Shown: positions 1-6,146 of the stretch, piece by piece
Layout: every line of letters starts with the position of its first letter
How positions within the stretch are numbered: position 1 is the stretch's first letter
Origin: Deltaproteobacteria bacterium
Lineage (GTDB): Bacteria; Desulfobacterota; Desulfobacteria; Desulfobacterales; Desulfatirhabdiaceae
Direction of reading: 5' to 3'
Length of the DNA: 6,146 nucleotides
Assembly (NCBI GenBank): GCA_021778975.1
Contig: JAJYBO010000182.1
Location: forward strand, 1 to 6,146
Made by a program: the position numbers and the translations under genes
The notes under the pieces: generated by a model
Seen by the model: the letters and a program-made list of their open reading frames with translations, nothing else
Databases searched by the model: none
Told to the model about the DNA's origin: nothing

Positions 1-1041
1 GATGGTGTCTTCCACCGTAGGTTCCTTGACCAGAACCGGCTGAAACCGTCTTTCCAGCGCCGCGTCTTTTTCGATGTATTTCCGGTATTCATTCAGGGTG
101 GTGGCCCCGACGCAGCGCAGGGTGCCCCTTGCCAGAGCAGGTTTGAGCATGTTGGAGGCGTCCATCGAGCCTTCGCTGGCGCCGGCGCCCACCAGGGTGT
201 GCAGCTCATCAATAAAAAGAATCACTTCACCTTCAGCGGCTTCCACTTCTTTTAAAACCGCCTTCAGACGGTCTTCAAACTCGCCTCTATACTTGGCGCC
301 GGCAATCAGGGCGCCCATGTCCAGCGCCACCAGACGCCGGTTTTTCAGGGTTTCGGACACGTCTCCGGCGACAATCCGCTGGGCCAGCCCTTCGATGATG
401 GCGGTTTTGCCAACGCCAGGCTCGCCGATCAGGACAGGGTTGTTCTTGGTGCGGCGGGATAAAACCTGCACCACGCGCCGGATTTCATCATCCCGACCGA
501 TGACCGGATCCAGTTTTCCCAGCCGGGCCAGATCCGTCAGATTCCGGCTGAACTTTTCCAGCGCCTGGTATTTTTCTTCGGGATTGGGATCCGTGATGCG
601 CTGGTTTCCCCGGATGTCCATCAGCACCTTGAGAATCGCTTCGCGGGTAATGCCGTTACGGCGCAGAATCTTTATCGCATCTCCGGCTTTTTCATCAGAT
701 ATCGCCAATAGAATATGCTCGATACTGACATACTGGTCCTTCATTTTGTCGGCTTCGGCAAACGCCGCATTCAGTACGGTATTGCTCCGGCCGGAAAGAT
801 ATACTTCAGAAACACCCGTCACTTTGGGCAGACGATCCATCGCCATCGTCAATTGATTGGAAACGCTTTGAGGCGAGATTCCCAGCTTTCGCAGGATGGA
901 CGCGGCAATGCCCTGGGGTTCTTCCAGCATGGCGCTCAGCAGATGCTCCGGCTCGATATACTGGTTGTTCTGCCGGGAAGCCATGGACTGAGCGTTTTGT
1001 ATGAGTTCCTGAGATTTCAGGGTAAATTTATCAAGTCGCAT
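1..1041 (-). CDS. clpB: ATP-dependent protein disaggregase ClpB, N-terminal part (C-terminus beyond left edge)
   Basis: ClpB is a cytoplasmic hexameric AAA+ chaperone that, with DnaK/DnaJ/GrpE, extracts and refolds aggregated proteins after heat stress. The window holds codons 1-347 of a protein usually near 860 residues. The translation starts MRLDKFTLKSQEL and includes the double Clp_N repeat (about residues 1-145), with YIEPEHLLSAML in the first half and YVSIEHILLAI in the second. The first nucleotide-binding domain follows: LDPVIGRDDEIRR, Walker A GEPGVGKT at residues 206-213, the pore-loop KYRGEFEDR, Walker B ILFIDELH with Asp278/Glu279, and the arginine fingers Arg331-Arg332 in ALERRFQ. 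These residue numbers coincide with those I recall for E. coli ClpB, so the N-terminus is intact and the start is secure. The middle coiled-coil domain and second AAA+ domain lie outside the window. The start has a strong Shine-Dalgarno sequence. The gene is divergent from the murJ-like gene. Confidence 0.97.
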   Translation of the reverse strand, partial: MRLDKFTLKSQELIQNAQSMASRQNNQYIEPEHLLSAMLEEPQGIAASILRKLGISPQSVSNQLTMAMDRLPKVTGVSEVYLSGRSNTVLNAAFAEADKMKDQYVSIEHILLAISDEKAGDAIKILRRNGITREAILKVLMDIRGNQRITDPNPEEKYQALEKFSRNLTDLARLGKLDPVIGRDDEIRRVVQVLSRRTKNNPVLIGEPGVGKTAIIEGLAQRIVAGDVSETLKNRRLVALDMGALIAGAKYRGEFEDRLKAVLKEVEAAEGEVILFIDELHTLVGAGASEGSMDASNMLKPALARGTLRCVGATTLNEYRKYIEKDAALERRFQPVLVKEPTVEDTI

Positions 1042-1048
1042 GATATTT

Positions 1049-1055
1049 CCTCCTC
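1049..1055 (-). promoter_or_regulatory. Strong ribosome binding site of clpB
   Basis: On the minus strand GAGGAGG lies 7 nt before the ATG at 1041-1039. This is close to the ideal complement of the 16S rRNA 3' end and fixes the clpB start. It predicts efficient translation. Confidence 0.85.
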
Positions 1056-1093
1056 GATATTTTCGTTTGGAACTTGCAATTCAGTGTTTTTTA

Positions 1094-1121
1094 ATAATAA
1101 GCAGTTGCAATTTGATGTCAA
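1094..1121 (-). promoter_or_regulatory. Probable sigma70-type promoter of clpB
   Basis: Read on the minus strand, a perfect -35 box TTGACA (1121-1116) is followed by a 16-nt spacer and a -10 box TATTAT (1099-1094), one mismatch from TATAAT. Transcription would begin near 1086-1088, giving a leader of about 45 nt that contains the GAGGAGG site. No CIRCE operator (TTAGCACTC-N9-GAGTGCTAA) and no convincing sigma32 promoter is visible nearby, so this vegetative-type promoter is the best candidate. It is a prediction by eye. Confidence 0.6.
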
Positions 1122-1163
1122 TTTATGGGCTGTCGCCGTTGCTGACAGGTTTCCGAATAGGTT

Positions 1164-1192
1164 TTGAGTTGTCGGCGGGATTCTGATATAGA
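1164..1192 (+). promoter_or_regulatory. Candidate promoter for the murJ-like operon
   Basis: TTGAGT (1164-1169) is separated by 17 nt from TATAGA (1187-1192), and a TG at 1184-1185 gives an extended -10 (TGaTATAGA). Each hexamer matches the consensus at four positions. The predicted start near 1199 leaves an untranslated leader of about 88 nt. A second -10-like TATACT at 1242-1247 has no good -35 partner. This is weaker than the clpB promoter on the other strand. Confidence 0.35.
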
Positions 1193-1269
1193 CCTCTCAA
1201 CGGCGTTTCAGATCACAGAGACTTTCCGCATCCACACCTTTTATACTGAAAAGCAGGAGAACATCCGGT

Positions 1270-1290
1270 ATGTTCAGAGCAGGATTATGA
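1270..1290 (+). CDS. Possible six-codon leader peptide overlapping the murJ-like start
   Basis: ATG at 1270 opens a six-codon frame (MFRAGL) that stops with TGA at 1288-1290, so its stop overlaps the murJ-like ATG in an ATGA junction. A good Shine-Dalgarno sequence, AGGAGA (1255-1260), sits 9 nt before this ATG. The murJ-like ATG itself has only AGGA two bases upstream, which is too close to work well. The arrangement would suit translational coupling, with ribosomes ending on the short frame and restarting on murJ. A frame this short arises easily by chance, so this is a suggestion only. Confidence 0.25.
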   Translation: MFRAGL

Positions 1291-2849
1291 CAACATCGCT
1301 GTATCATAAGGTTGGCGCGGCCTCTCTCATATTGATGGTCTCGGTATTGTTGAGTCGCATGATTGGCCTGCTCCGGGAGATGACCATTGCTTATGTCGGG
1401 GGCGCCAGCGGTGGGGTTGACGCCTATCAGATCGCTTTCGTGATTCCTGAAATACTCAATACCATTGTGGCGAGCGGTTTTTTATCCGTAACCTTCATCC
1501 CTATTTTTTCCCGCTATCTGGCGGAAAATCAGGAGGCGGAAGGCTGGAAAGTCTTTTCGATCATTCTCAACAGCTTCGGCAGTTTGATGATCGTTTTCGT
1601 AATTGTTTCCATGTGGCTTGCTCCTGAGCTAATGCCCTGGGTGGCGCCGGGCATCACGAATCCCGCCCTGATTGCGGATGCGGTTCATATGACCCGCATC
1701 ATTCTGCCCGCGCAGTTTTTCTTTTTTACAGGAGGCCTGTTCACCGCTGTTCAGTTTGCGAAGGAAATCTTCACAATTCCGGCCATTGCGCCCCTGATAT
1801 ACAACACATGTATTATCGCCTTCGGGGTTATGCTGGAGCCGTATTTGAAGATGGAAGGGTTTTCCTGGGGAATTCTGATCGGCGCATTTCTGGGAAATTT
1901 TGTTCTTCAAATCTGGGGGGCCGTTCGCGCCGGCATGAGATATACGTTGCGTATCAACTTCACCCATCCGGATTTTATCGCTTATATCCGCCTGACCCTG
2001 CCGTTGATGATTGGTTTGACCATGACGTTTTCAACGGAGTTTTTTCTCAAATTTTTCGGTTCTTATCTGCCTGAAGGCGGTATTGCCTGTCTGAATTACG
2101 GGCTTCGCATCATGTTCGTGATCGTCGGCATCCTGGGGCAGGCCGTGGGTACGGCTTCCTTTCCGTATCTGGCCAGACTGGCGGCCGATCATCAGATAGC
2201 GGAAATGAACCATCTCATCAACAGGACGTTGCAGTACCTGTCGTTGATCGTTCCCTTTTCCATGCTGCTCATGGTGCTGCGGCATGAAGTGGTGCGAATT
2301 TTGTTTGAACGCGGACGTTTTGACGCCGCCGCCGCCGCACAAACCGCTGCGGTGCTGATATATTTGATGATGGGGGCATTCGCTTTCGGCGCGCAGGCGG
2401 TGGTGGTGCGGGGATTTTATGCGCTTCAAAACACCCTGTTCCCCGCGATTTACAGCACCATTGGCGTGTTGCTCAGCATTCCCTTTTATATAGTCGGGGT
2501 CCGACTGATGGGGGCTGTTGGCGTGGCGCTGGCCATTTCACTGTCCGCGGCGTTTCAGGTGGTGCTGCTGTACATCATCTGGAATTATCGGATGCACAAC
2601 CCCGAAAGCCGCGGCGTGTTCGGCAGTTATCTGAAAATGGCGGCGTTCAGTATTCCTGCAGGCGTGGGGTTGGAATTCATTCGCCGGATGCTGACCCATG
2701 GCGCAGCGACGCCCGGCCTGATGAAAAGCCTGATGGTGTGCGGTGTCGTGTTTTTGCTGTTTATGACACTGCTGACCGCCGCAGGCCATGTGTTCAGAAT
2801 CCGGGAAATCACCGATACGTTCAGAAGGCTGATGCAAAAAGCGATTTGA
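1287..2849 (+). CDS. murJ: MurJ/MviN-family lipid flippase homologue
   Basis: A 520-residue polytopic inner-membrane protein of the MOP/MVF superfamily, close to the usual 510-520 residues and rich in hydrophobic helices (about 14 expected). MurJ flips lipid II across the inner membrane for peptidoglycan synthesis. Family marks are SRMIGLLRE (23-31), GGVDAYQIAF (42-51), ASGFLSVTFIPIF (62-74), GILGQAVGT, FERGRFD (340-346) and RGFYALQNT (375-383). By eye, E. coli Arg18, Arg24, Asp39 and Arg270 align with Arg24, Arg30, Asp45 and Arg274, but Arg52 aligns with Asn58 and Glu57 with Ser63. The homologue may therefore be a paralogue serving another lipid-linked glycan. The frame is open from a TTG at 1164, but the ATG at 1287 gives the usual MurJ N-terminus. 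The ribosome binding site at 1287 is weak. The next gene follows after 43 bp without a terminator. Family assignment is secure; exact substrate is not. Confidence 0.88.
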   Translation: MTTSLYHKVGAASLILMVSVLLSRMIGLLREMTIAYVGGASGGVDAYQIAFVIPEILNTIVASGFLSVTFIPIFSRYLAENQEAEGWKVFSIILNSFGSLMIVFVIVSMWLAPELMPWVAPGITNPALIADAVHMTRIILPAQFFFFTGGLFTAVQFAKEIFTIPAIAPLIYNTCIIAFGVMLEPYLKMEGFSWGILIGAFLGNFVLQIWGAVRAGMRYTLRINFTHPDFIAYIRLTLPLMIGLTMTFSTEFFLKFFGSYLPEGGIACLNYGLRIMFVIVGILGQAVGTASFPYLARLAADHQIAEMNHLINRTLQYLSLIVPFSMLLMVLRHEVVRILFERGRFDAAAAAQTAAVLIYLMMGAFAFGAQAVVVRGFYALQNTLFPAIYSTIGVLLSIPFYIVGVRLMGAVGVALAISLSAAFQVVLLYIIWNYRMHNPESRGVFGSYLKMAAFSIPAGVGLEFIRRMLTHGAATPGLMKSLMVCGVVFLLFMTLLTAAGHVFRIREITDTFRRLMQKAI

Positions 2850-2892
2850 CAGCATCCGGCGGTTTCCATTATCATCCAGATGTTCCCGGCTC

Positions 2893-4575
2893 ATGCGGGT
2901 TCATATCAACAAAACCGGTATCGTTATGTCTCGAACTTTCCCAAAATGGCTTGCGTTGTTTGTATGGCTGCTGGCGCCGCTGTCGTTTGGCGTGCTGTCC
3001 GTGTGTCTGGGGCAGGATGCCAACTGGGATCTGCGGAATTACCACTTCTACAATCCCTATGCATTTCTGAATCACCGGATGGGGTTTGATGTGCTGCCCG
3101 GCCAGGTCGCCAACTTCTACAATCCGCTGCTTTATGTGCCGTTTTATTACATGGTGGTTCTGTTGCCCCCCAAAATGGTGGGGTTCATACTGGGCGTGGT
3201 GCAGGGGCTTAACTTTCCGTTGCTGTGGGCGGTTTCGCGACAATTGATATCTTCCGATACCAGAGATCAGCGTCTTGCCCCTCCCTGGATCCGGGAACTG
3301 ATCTGTATCGGGGTGTCACTGATGGGCATGCTGGGCGCCGGGGGAATTTCCGAACTGGGCACCATGTTCAGCGACAATATCCTCAGCTTGTGTGTTCTGA
3401 CATCGCTGCTGATCGTTTTGTCCGGTATGAAATATCTTTTTGCGTCATCCAGGAAAACTCGCTGGGCCGTTGTGATGTCAGCAGGATTTTTGACCGGCGC
3501 CGCCGCCGGATTCAAGCAACCGGCGGCCGTTTTTGCGGTGGGGGTGTGTGCGGCTTTTTTTGTTTTGAATATGCCGTTTTTCCGTCGTTTCTGGCTCTCT
3601 TTCGAATATGGTGTCGGCGTTTTGATCGGTATGGCGGCAACAGGCGGATTTTGGATGTATGAAATGTGGACGCGGTTCGGCAATCCGCTGTTTCCGTATT
3701 TTAATCTTTATTTTCGTTCTCCGATGGCTACAATTGGCGATTATCGGGATACCCGGTTTATTCCCTGCACGCCAGGGGAGTTTCTGATTTCTCCGTTTTT
3801 TTTCGGAGTTGCGCCTTATAAAATATCGGAACTGTCTTTTCACGATCTGCGGATTCCCGTTCTGTATATATTGCTGCTGGCGCTGCTGGTGTTTTATGTG
3901 ATTCGCATGTCACTTTCAGAGCATTTGACACCAGACAGTGATATGCCGGATCAGAAATTTCGGTTTTTTCTGGTGGCGGGTATCCTTGCCTATCTGACAT
4001 GGTTGAAAATGTTCGCTATCTTCCGATATGCACTGACCATCGAATTGCTGACGCCTTTAGGTATCTGGCTGATTCTGGAACGGTTGATCGTACGCGTCAG
4101 AATTCGATTGATAGCGGCAGGCGCAATATTTGCGTTGATCCTGATCACGATGACGCCTGCCAACTGGGGGCGAGCGCCATGGGGAAAAGATTTTTTCGGC
4201 GCCAATCTGCCGGTCATCAAAGATCCGGACCATACGATAATTCTCATGACCGGAACAAATCCAACATCCTATCTGGCGCCATTATTTCCCCCCAAAATTC
4301 GTTTTATTCGAATTCAGGGCTATTTTACCGGCCCCTCCAGCCATCCCAACGGGTTTGACAAACTGATGCAGGGCATTGTCGCGAAGCATCAGGGGCCGAT
4401 GTATGTTCTTTACCGGTCATATGAACAGGCCGTCACCACCCTGGCATTGACAGCTTATGGACTCAAGGAACAGAAAGATTCGTGCCGTACGTTTCACCCG
4501 CGCATCGAAGTCAACGAACCTTATCCGCTCTATCTGTGCCAGGTTTCCAAAGAGGTGAATGATGAACCAAAGTGA
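2893..4575 (+). CDS. Polytopic membrane protein, probable GT-C type glycosyltransferase
   Basis: A 560-residue protein with about 11-12 hydrophobic segments over residues 19-420 and a soluble tail of about 140 residues. After the first helix comes a polar loop rich in acidic and aromatic residues, DANWDLRNYHFYN (42-54). GT-C enzymes place their catalytic Asp in this first periplasmic loop, so Asp42 and Asp46 are the candidates. A GNPLFPYFN motif (263-271) recalls similar NPxFP motifs in membrane glycosyltransferases. The tail has Cys531 and Cys549, a possible disulfide if it is periplasmic. The protein would transfer a sugar from a polyprenyl-phosphate donor, which fits the GT2 gene that overlaps it. 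I do not recognise a named family member, and the activity is inferred from topology and context. ATG at 2926 (residue 12, MSRTFPKW) is an equally plausible start; neither ATG has a clear ribosome binding site. It could instead be a membrane protein with no transferase activity. Confidence 0.8.
   Translation: MRVHINKTGIVMSRTFPKWLALFVWLLAPLSFGVLSVCLGQDANWDLRNYHFYNPYAFLNHRMGFDVLPGQVANFYNPLLYVPFYYMVVLLPPKMVGFILGVVQGLNFPLLWAVSRQLISSDTRDQRLAPPWIRELICIGVSLMGMLGAGGISELGTMFSDNILSLCVLTSLLIVLSGMKYLFASSRKTRWAVVMSAGFLTGAAAGFKQPAAVFAVGVCAAFFVLNMPFFRRFWLSFEYGVGVLIGMAATGGFWMYEMWTRFGNPLFPYFNLYFRSPMATIGDYRDTRFIPCTPGEFLISPFFFGVAPYKISELSFHDLRIPVLYILLLALLVFYVIRMSLSEHLTPDSDMPDQKFRFFLVAGILAYLTWLKMFAIFRYALTIELLTPLGIWLILERLIVRVRIRLIAAGAIFALILITMTPANWGRAPWGKDFFGANLPVIKDPDHTIILMTGTNPTSYLAPLFPPKIRFIRIQGYFTGPSSHPNGFDKLMQGIVAKHQGPMYVLYRSYEQAVTTLALTAYGLKEQKDSCRTFHPRIEVNEPYPLYLCQVSKEVNDEPK
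4552..4555 (+). promoter_or_regulatory. Ribosome binding site deciding the GT2 start
   Basis: GAGG lies inside the end of the upstream gene, 3 nt from the ATG at 4559 but 6 nt from the adjacent in-frame ATG at 4562. The spacing favours 4562 as the true start. Confidence 0.5.
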
Positions 4576-5557
4576 TATCCCCTCCTGCCGTATTGCGGTG
4601 CTGATTCCCTGTTATAACGAAGAGAATACCATTGGGAAGGTGGTGCAAAATTTCCGGGATGCGCTGCCTGAGGCGGCGATTTATGTGTATAACAACTGCT
4701 CGACAGACGGCACCGTGGAATGCGCCCGAAATGCCGGCGCGATGGTCCGGGAAGAATCGCGGCCGGGCAAGGGAAACGTCGTGCGGCGGATGTTTGCGGA
4801 TATCGAGGCGGATATCTATGTGCTGGTTGATGGGGATGACACTTACCATGCCCCCAGTACCATCCCCATGATTCAAAAACTCTGGGCGGAACAGCTCGAT
4901 ATGGTGGTTGGCACGCGGCTGAGCGATTATGATAAAAATGCGTTTCGGGCGGGACACCGGTTCGGCAACACCCTTTTGACCGGTTTTCTCGGAATAATCT
5001 TCGGGAGAGAGTGTACGGATATTCTCTCAGGATTCCGGGTGTTTTCAAGACGATTTGTCAAATCGTTTCCCGCGGTCTCAAAGGGCTTCGAAACCGAGTC
5101 TGAATTGACGGTGCATGCGCTTGAACTCAGAATGCCCATCGGTGAGGTTTCCACCCTTTATAAAACCCGGCCTGAAGATTCCGTCAGCAAGCTGAGAACC
5201 TACCGGGATGGCGTGCGCATTCTCATGATGATTCTGATGCTGTTCAAAGAGGAACGGCCTCTGATCTTTTTCACGATCATCTTCGGGGTATTGTCGCTGA
5301 TATCCGTGGTGCTGGCGTATCCCATCGTCATGACCTATCTCTATACCGGCTTGGTGCCCCGATTTCCGACCGCCATTCTTTCCACAGGAATCATGACGCT
5401 GGCGTTTTTGAGCCTGACGAGCGGCATCATTCTGGACACCGTGACGCGGGGAAGGCGTGAGGTGAAACGGTTGATATATCTGTCCGTTCCGGCGGCAGGG
5501 GAGGGTGCTGCGACAGCGCCCGTTGCTGTCAAAATGCCCTGTTCGCGGCCTGTCTGA
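4562..5557 (+). CDS. Family 2 glycosyltransferase, polyprenyl-phosphate sugar synthase type
   Basis: A 331-residue enzyme with an N-terminal GT-A domain and two C-terminal membrane helices (about 233-256 and 268-293), the architecture of GtrB/DPM1-like enzymes. These move a hexose from a nucleotide sugar to undecaprenyl or dolichyl phosphate on the cytoplasmic face. Visible motifs are AVLIPCYNEENTIG (12-25), NNCSTDGT (44-51), RPGKGNVVR (67-75) and the metal-binding DxD in LVDGDDTY (Asp90 and Asp92). Further on come DILSGFRVFSRRF, the acidic GFETESELTVHAL and RPEDSVSKLRTYRDG, all typical of the polyprenyl-phosphate group. The start is 4562 or 4559; the gene overlaps the preceding one by 14 or 17 bp, implying translational coupling. 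The natural partner is the polytopic protein upstream, which would use the lipid-linked sugar. The sugar cannot be told from the sequence. The 3' end overlaps a convergent gene by 29 bp. Confidence 0.92.
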   Translation: MNQSDIPSCRIAVLIPCYNEENTIGKVVQNFRDALPEAAIYVYNNCSTDGTVECARNAGAMVREESRPGKGNVVRRMFADIEADIYVLVDGDDTYHAPSTIPMIQKLWAEQLDMVVGTRLSDYDKNAFRAGHRFGNTLLTGFLGIIFGRECTDILSGFRVFSRRFVKSFPAVSKGFETESELTVHALELRMPIGEVSTLYKTRPEDSVSKLRTYRDGVRILMMILMLFKEERPLIFFTIIFGVLSLISVVLAYPIVMTYLYTGLVPRFPTAILSTGIMTLAFLSLTSGIILDTVTRGRREVKRLIYLSVPAAGEGAATAPVAVKMPCSRPV

Positions 5558-6146
5558 TGCGATCCTGATGCTGTCGGGCATCCGTATGTTCGATGTTCAG
5601 AAGCTCTTGAATACTGTTTACATAATAGATCATAATATGATATTCGGGTTTGCCGTAGTGGTCTTTTTGGGTGGAAACCAGCAGAACATCGTCATGTTTT
5701 TTCCAGAACCTGACGGCTTCCTGTCCGGCGGAGACCGGGAGATCATGGGGAATGCCATATTTCTGATTGAGGGCGGCAATGATGTCCGAACCATCGCTGG
5801 ATACGACAACATTACAGTATAAAGGGCGCCCGGAATATCCAGAGAACGATATTTCCACATATTTGAATGGCACCCCCACTTTTTGAGCGTAACGGTATGT
5901 CAGCTTGATACAGTTGTGTTCGATTCGTTCTCGCGGGGGATAGTTCAACTGAAGGTTCAGTTCCTGAATTTCGGGGAAATATTTCTGTAAAAAATCAGGG
6001 GTGTCATTGGAAAGATCTATTTGCCCCCGATAGGAAATTGCGTCCGATCCCAGCCGGTTGTTCAGATCGCTCCGGACAGATCGGCTGAACCTGGTATTGG
6101 CGCCAACATCAAAGAACGTGAAACTTTCCGGCAATTCCGCGGCAAT
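5529..6146 (-). CDS. Conserved-looking hypothetical protein (5' end beyond right edge)
   Basis: An open minus-strand frame enters from the right edge and ends with TGA at 5531-5529, giving 205 codons in the window. The frame is still open at base 6146 (IAAELPESFTFFDVGAN), so the true start lies outside; the TTG at 6134 is unlikely to be it. The protein is soluble-looking: no membrane segment or signal peptide is visible in this part. It appears mixed alpha/beta, with segments such as FFDVGANTRF, ISYRGQIDL, KYFPEIQELN, PPRERIEHN, PEYHIMIYYV and a charged C-terminal helix. I do not recognise a domain and assign no function. Composition and codon use look like a genuine gene, and the opposite strand has no competing long frame beyond the GT2 end. 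It converges on the glycosyltransferase operon and is therefore not part of it. Confidence 0.75.
   Translation of the reverse strand: MAAELPESFTFFDVGANTRFSRSVRSDLNNRLGSDAISYRGQIDLSNDTPDFLQKYFPEIQELNLQLNYPPRERIEHNCIKLTYRYAQKVGVPFKYVEISFSGYSGRPLYCNVVVSSDGSDIIAALNQKYGIPHDLPVSAGQEAVRFWKKHDDVLLVSTQKDHYGKPEYHIMIYYVNSIQELLNIEHTDARQHQDRIRQAANRAF

Noticed and set aside
1123..1130. GCCCATAA on the minus strand as a sigma32 -10 element for clpB
   Set aside because: No CTTGAA-like -35 box is found at the right distance, and a much better sigma70-type promoter lies just downstream.
74..1167. Plus-strand open frames of 260 and 150 codons opposite clpB
   Set aside because: They lie antisense to an unmistakable ClpB coding sequence, have Ser/Arg-rich low-quality translations and show no family features.
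1164..1286. N-terminal extension of the MurJ-like protein from the TTG at 1164
   Set aside because: The extra 41 residues are polar and do not resemble a MurJ N-terminus; the family alignment begins at the ATG at 1287, and the TTG overlaps a candidate -35 box.
2322..2340. GCC triplet run in the murJ-like gene as a tandem repeat
   Set aside because: It is a short run of alanine codons in a helix, too short to be a meaningful repeat.
1629..3243. Several minus-strand frames of 80-130 codons inside the murJ-like and GT-C-like genes
   Set aside because: They are His/Gln/Arg-rich antisense shadows of membrane-protein codons, with no recognisable domain.
5560..5590. Short inverted repeat (GATGC...GCATC) just after the GT2 stop as a terminator
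   Set aside because: The stem is only about 5 bp, no T-run follows on either strand, and it lies inside the coding sequence of the opposing gene.

Overview
The window looks like a Gram-negative bacterial chromosome. The style of the MurJ-like protein and the uncharacterised last gene suggest a deltaproteobacterium (Desulfobacterota), but this rests on pattern recognition alone and is only moderately secure. I see no mobile element, CRISPR array, tRNA or rRNA. Coding density is high.

Layout. Bases 1-1041 (minus strand) hold the first 347 codons of a ClpB disaggregase, cut by the left edge. A 245-bp divergent intergenic region (1042-1286) carries the clpB ribosome binding site, a near-consensus sigma70-type promoter for clpB, a weaker candidate promoter facing right, and a six-codon open frame that ends on the start codon of the next gene. 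Three plus-strand genes then run close together: a MurJ/MviN-family lipid flippase homologue (1287-2849), a polytopic membrane protein resembling GT-C glycosyltransferases (2893-4575), and a family 2 glycosyltransferase with two C-terminal membrane helices, of the polyprenyl-phosphate sugar synthase type (4562-5557). A minus-strand gene of unknown function (5529-6146, its 5' end beyond the right edge) converges on the glycosyltransferase gene and overlaps its 3' end by 29 bp.

How the genes may work together. The three plus-strand genes look like one transcription unit: a 43-bp gap, then a 14-17 bp overlap. A reasonable inference is an envelope glycosylation module. The GT2 enzyme would load a sugar onto a polyprenyl phosphate on the cytoplasmic face. 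The polytopic GT-C-like protein would use that lipid-linked sugar on the periplasmic face. The MurJ-like protein would flip a lipid-linked substrate. The MurJ homologue lacks the equivalent of one arginine important in E. coli MurJ, so it may not be the housekeeping lipid II flippase. The substrate and final product cannot be read from the sequence. ClpB is probably only a divergent neighbour.
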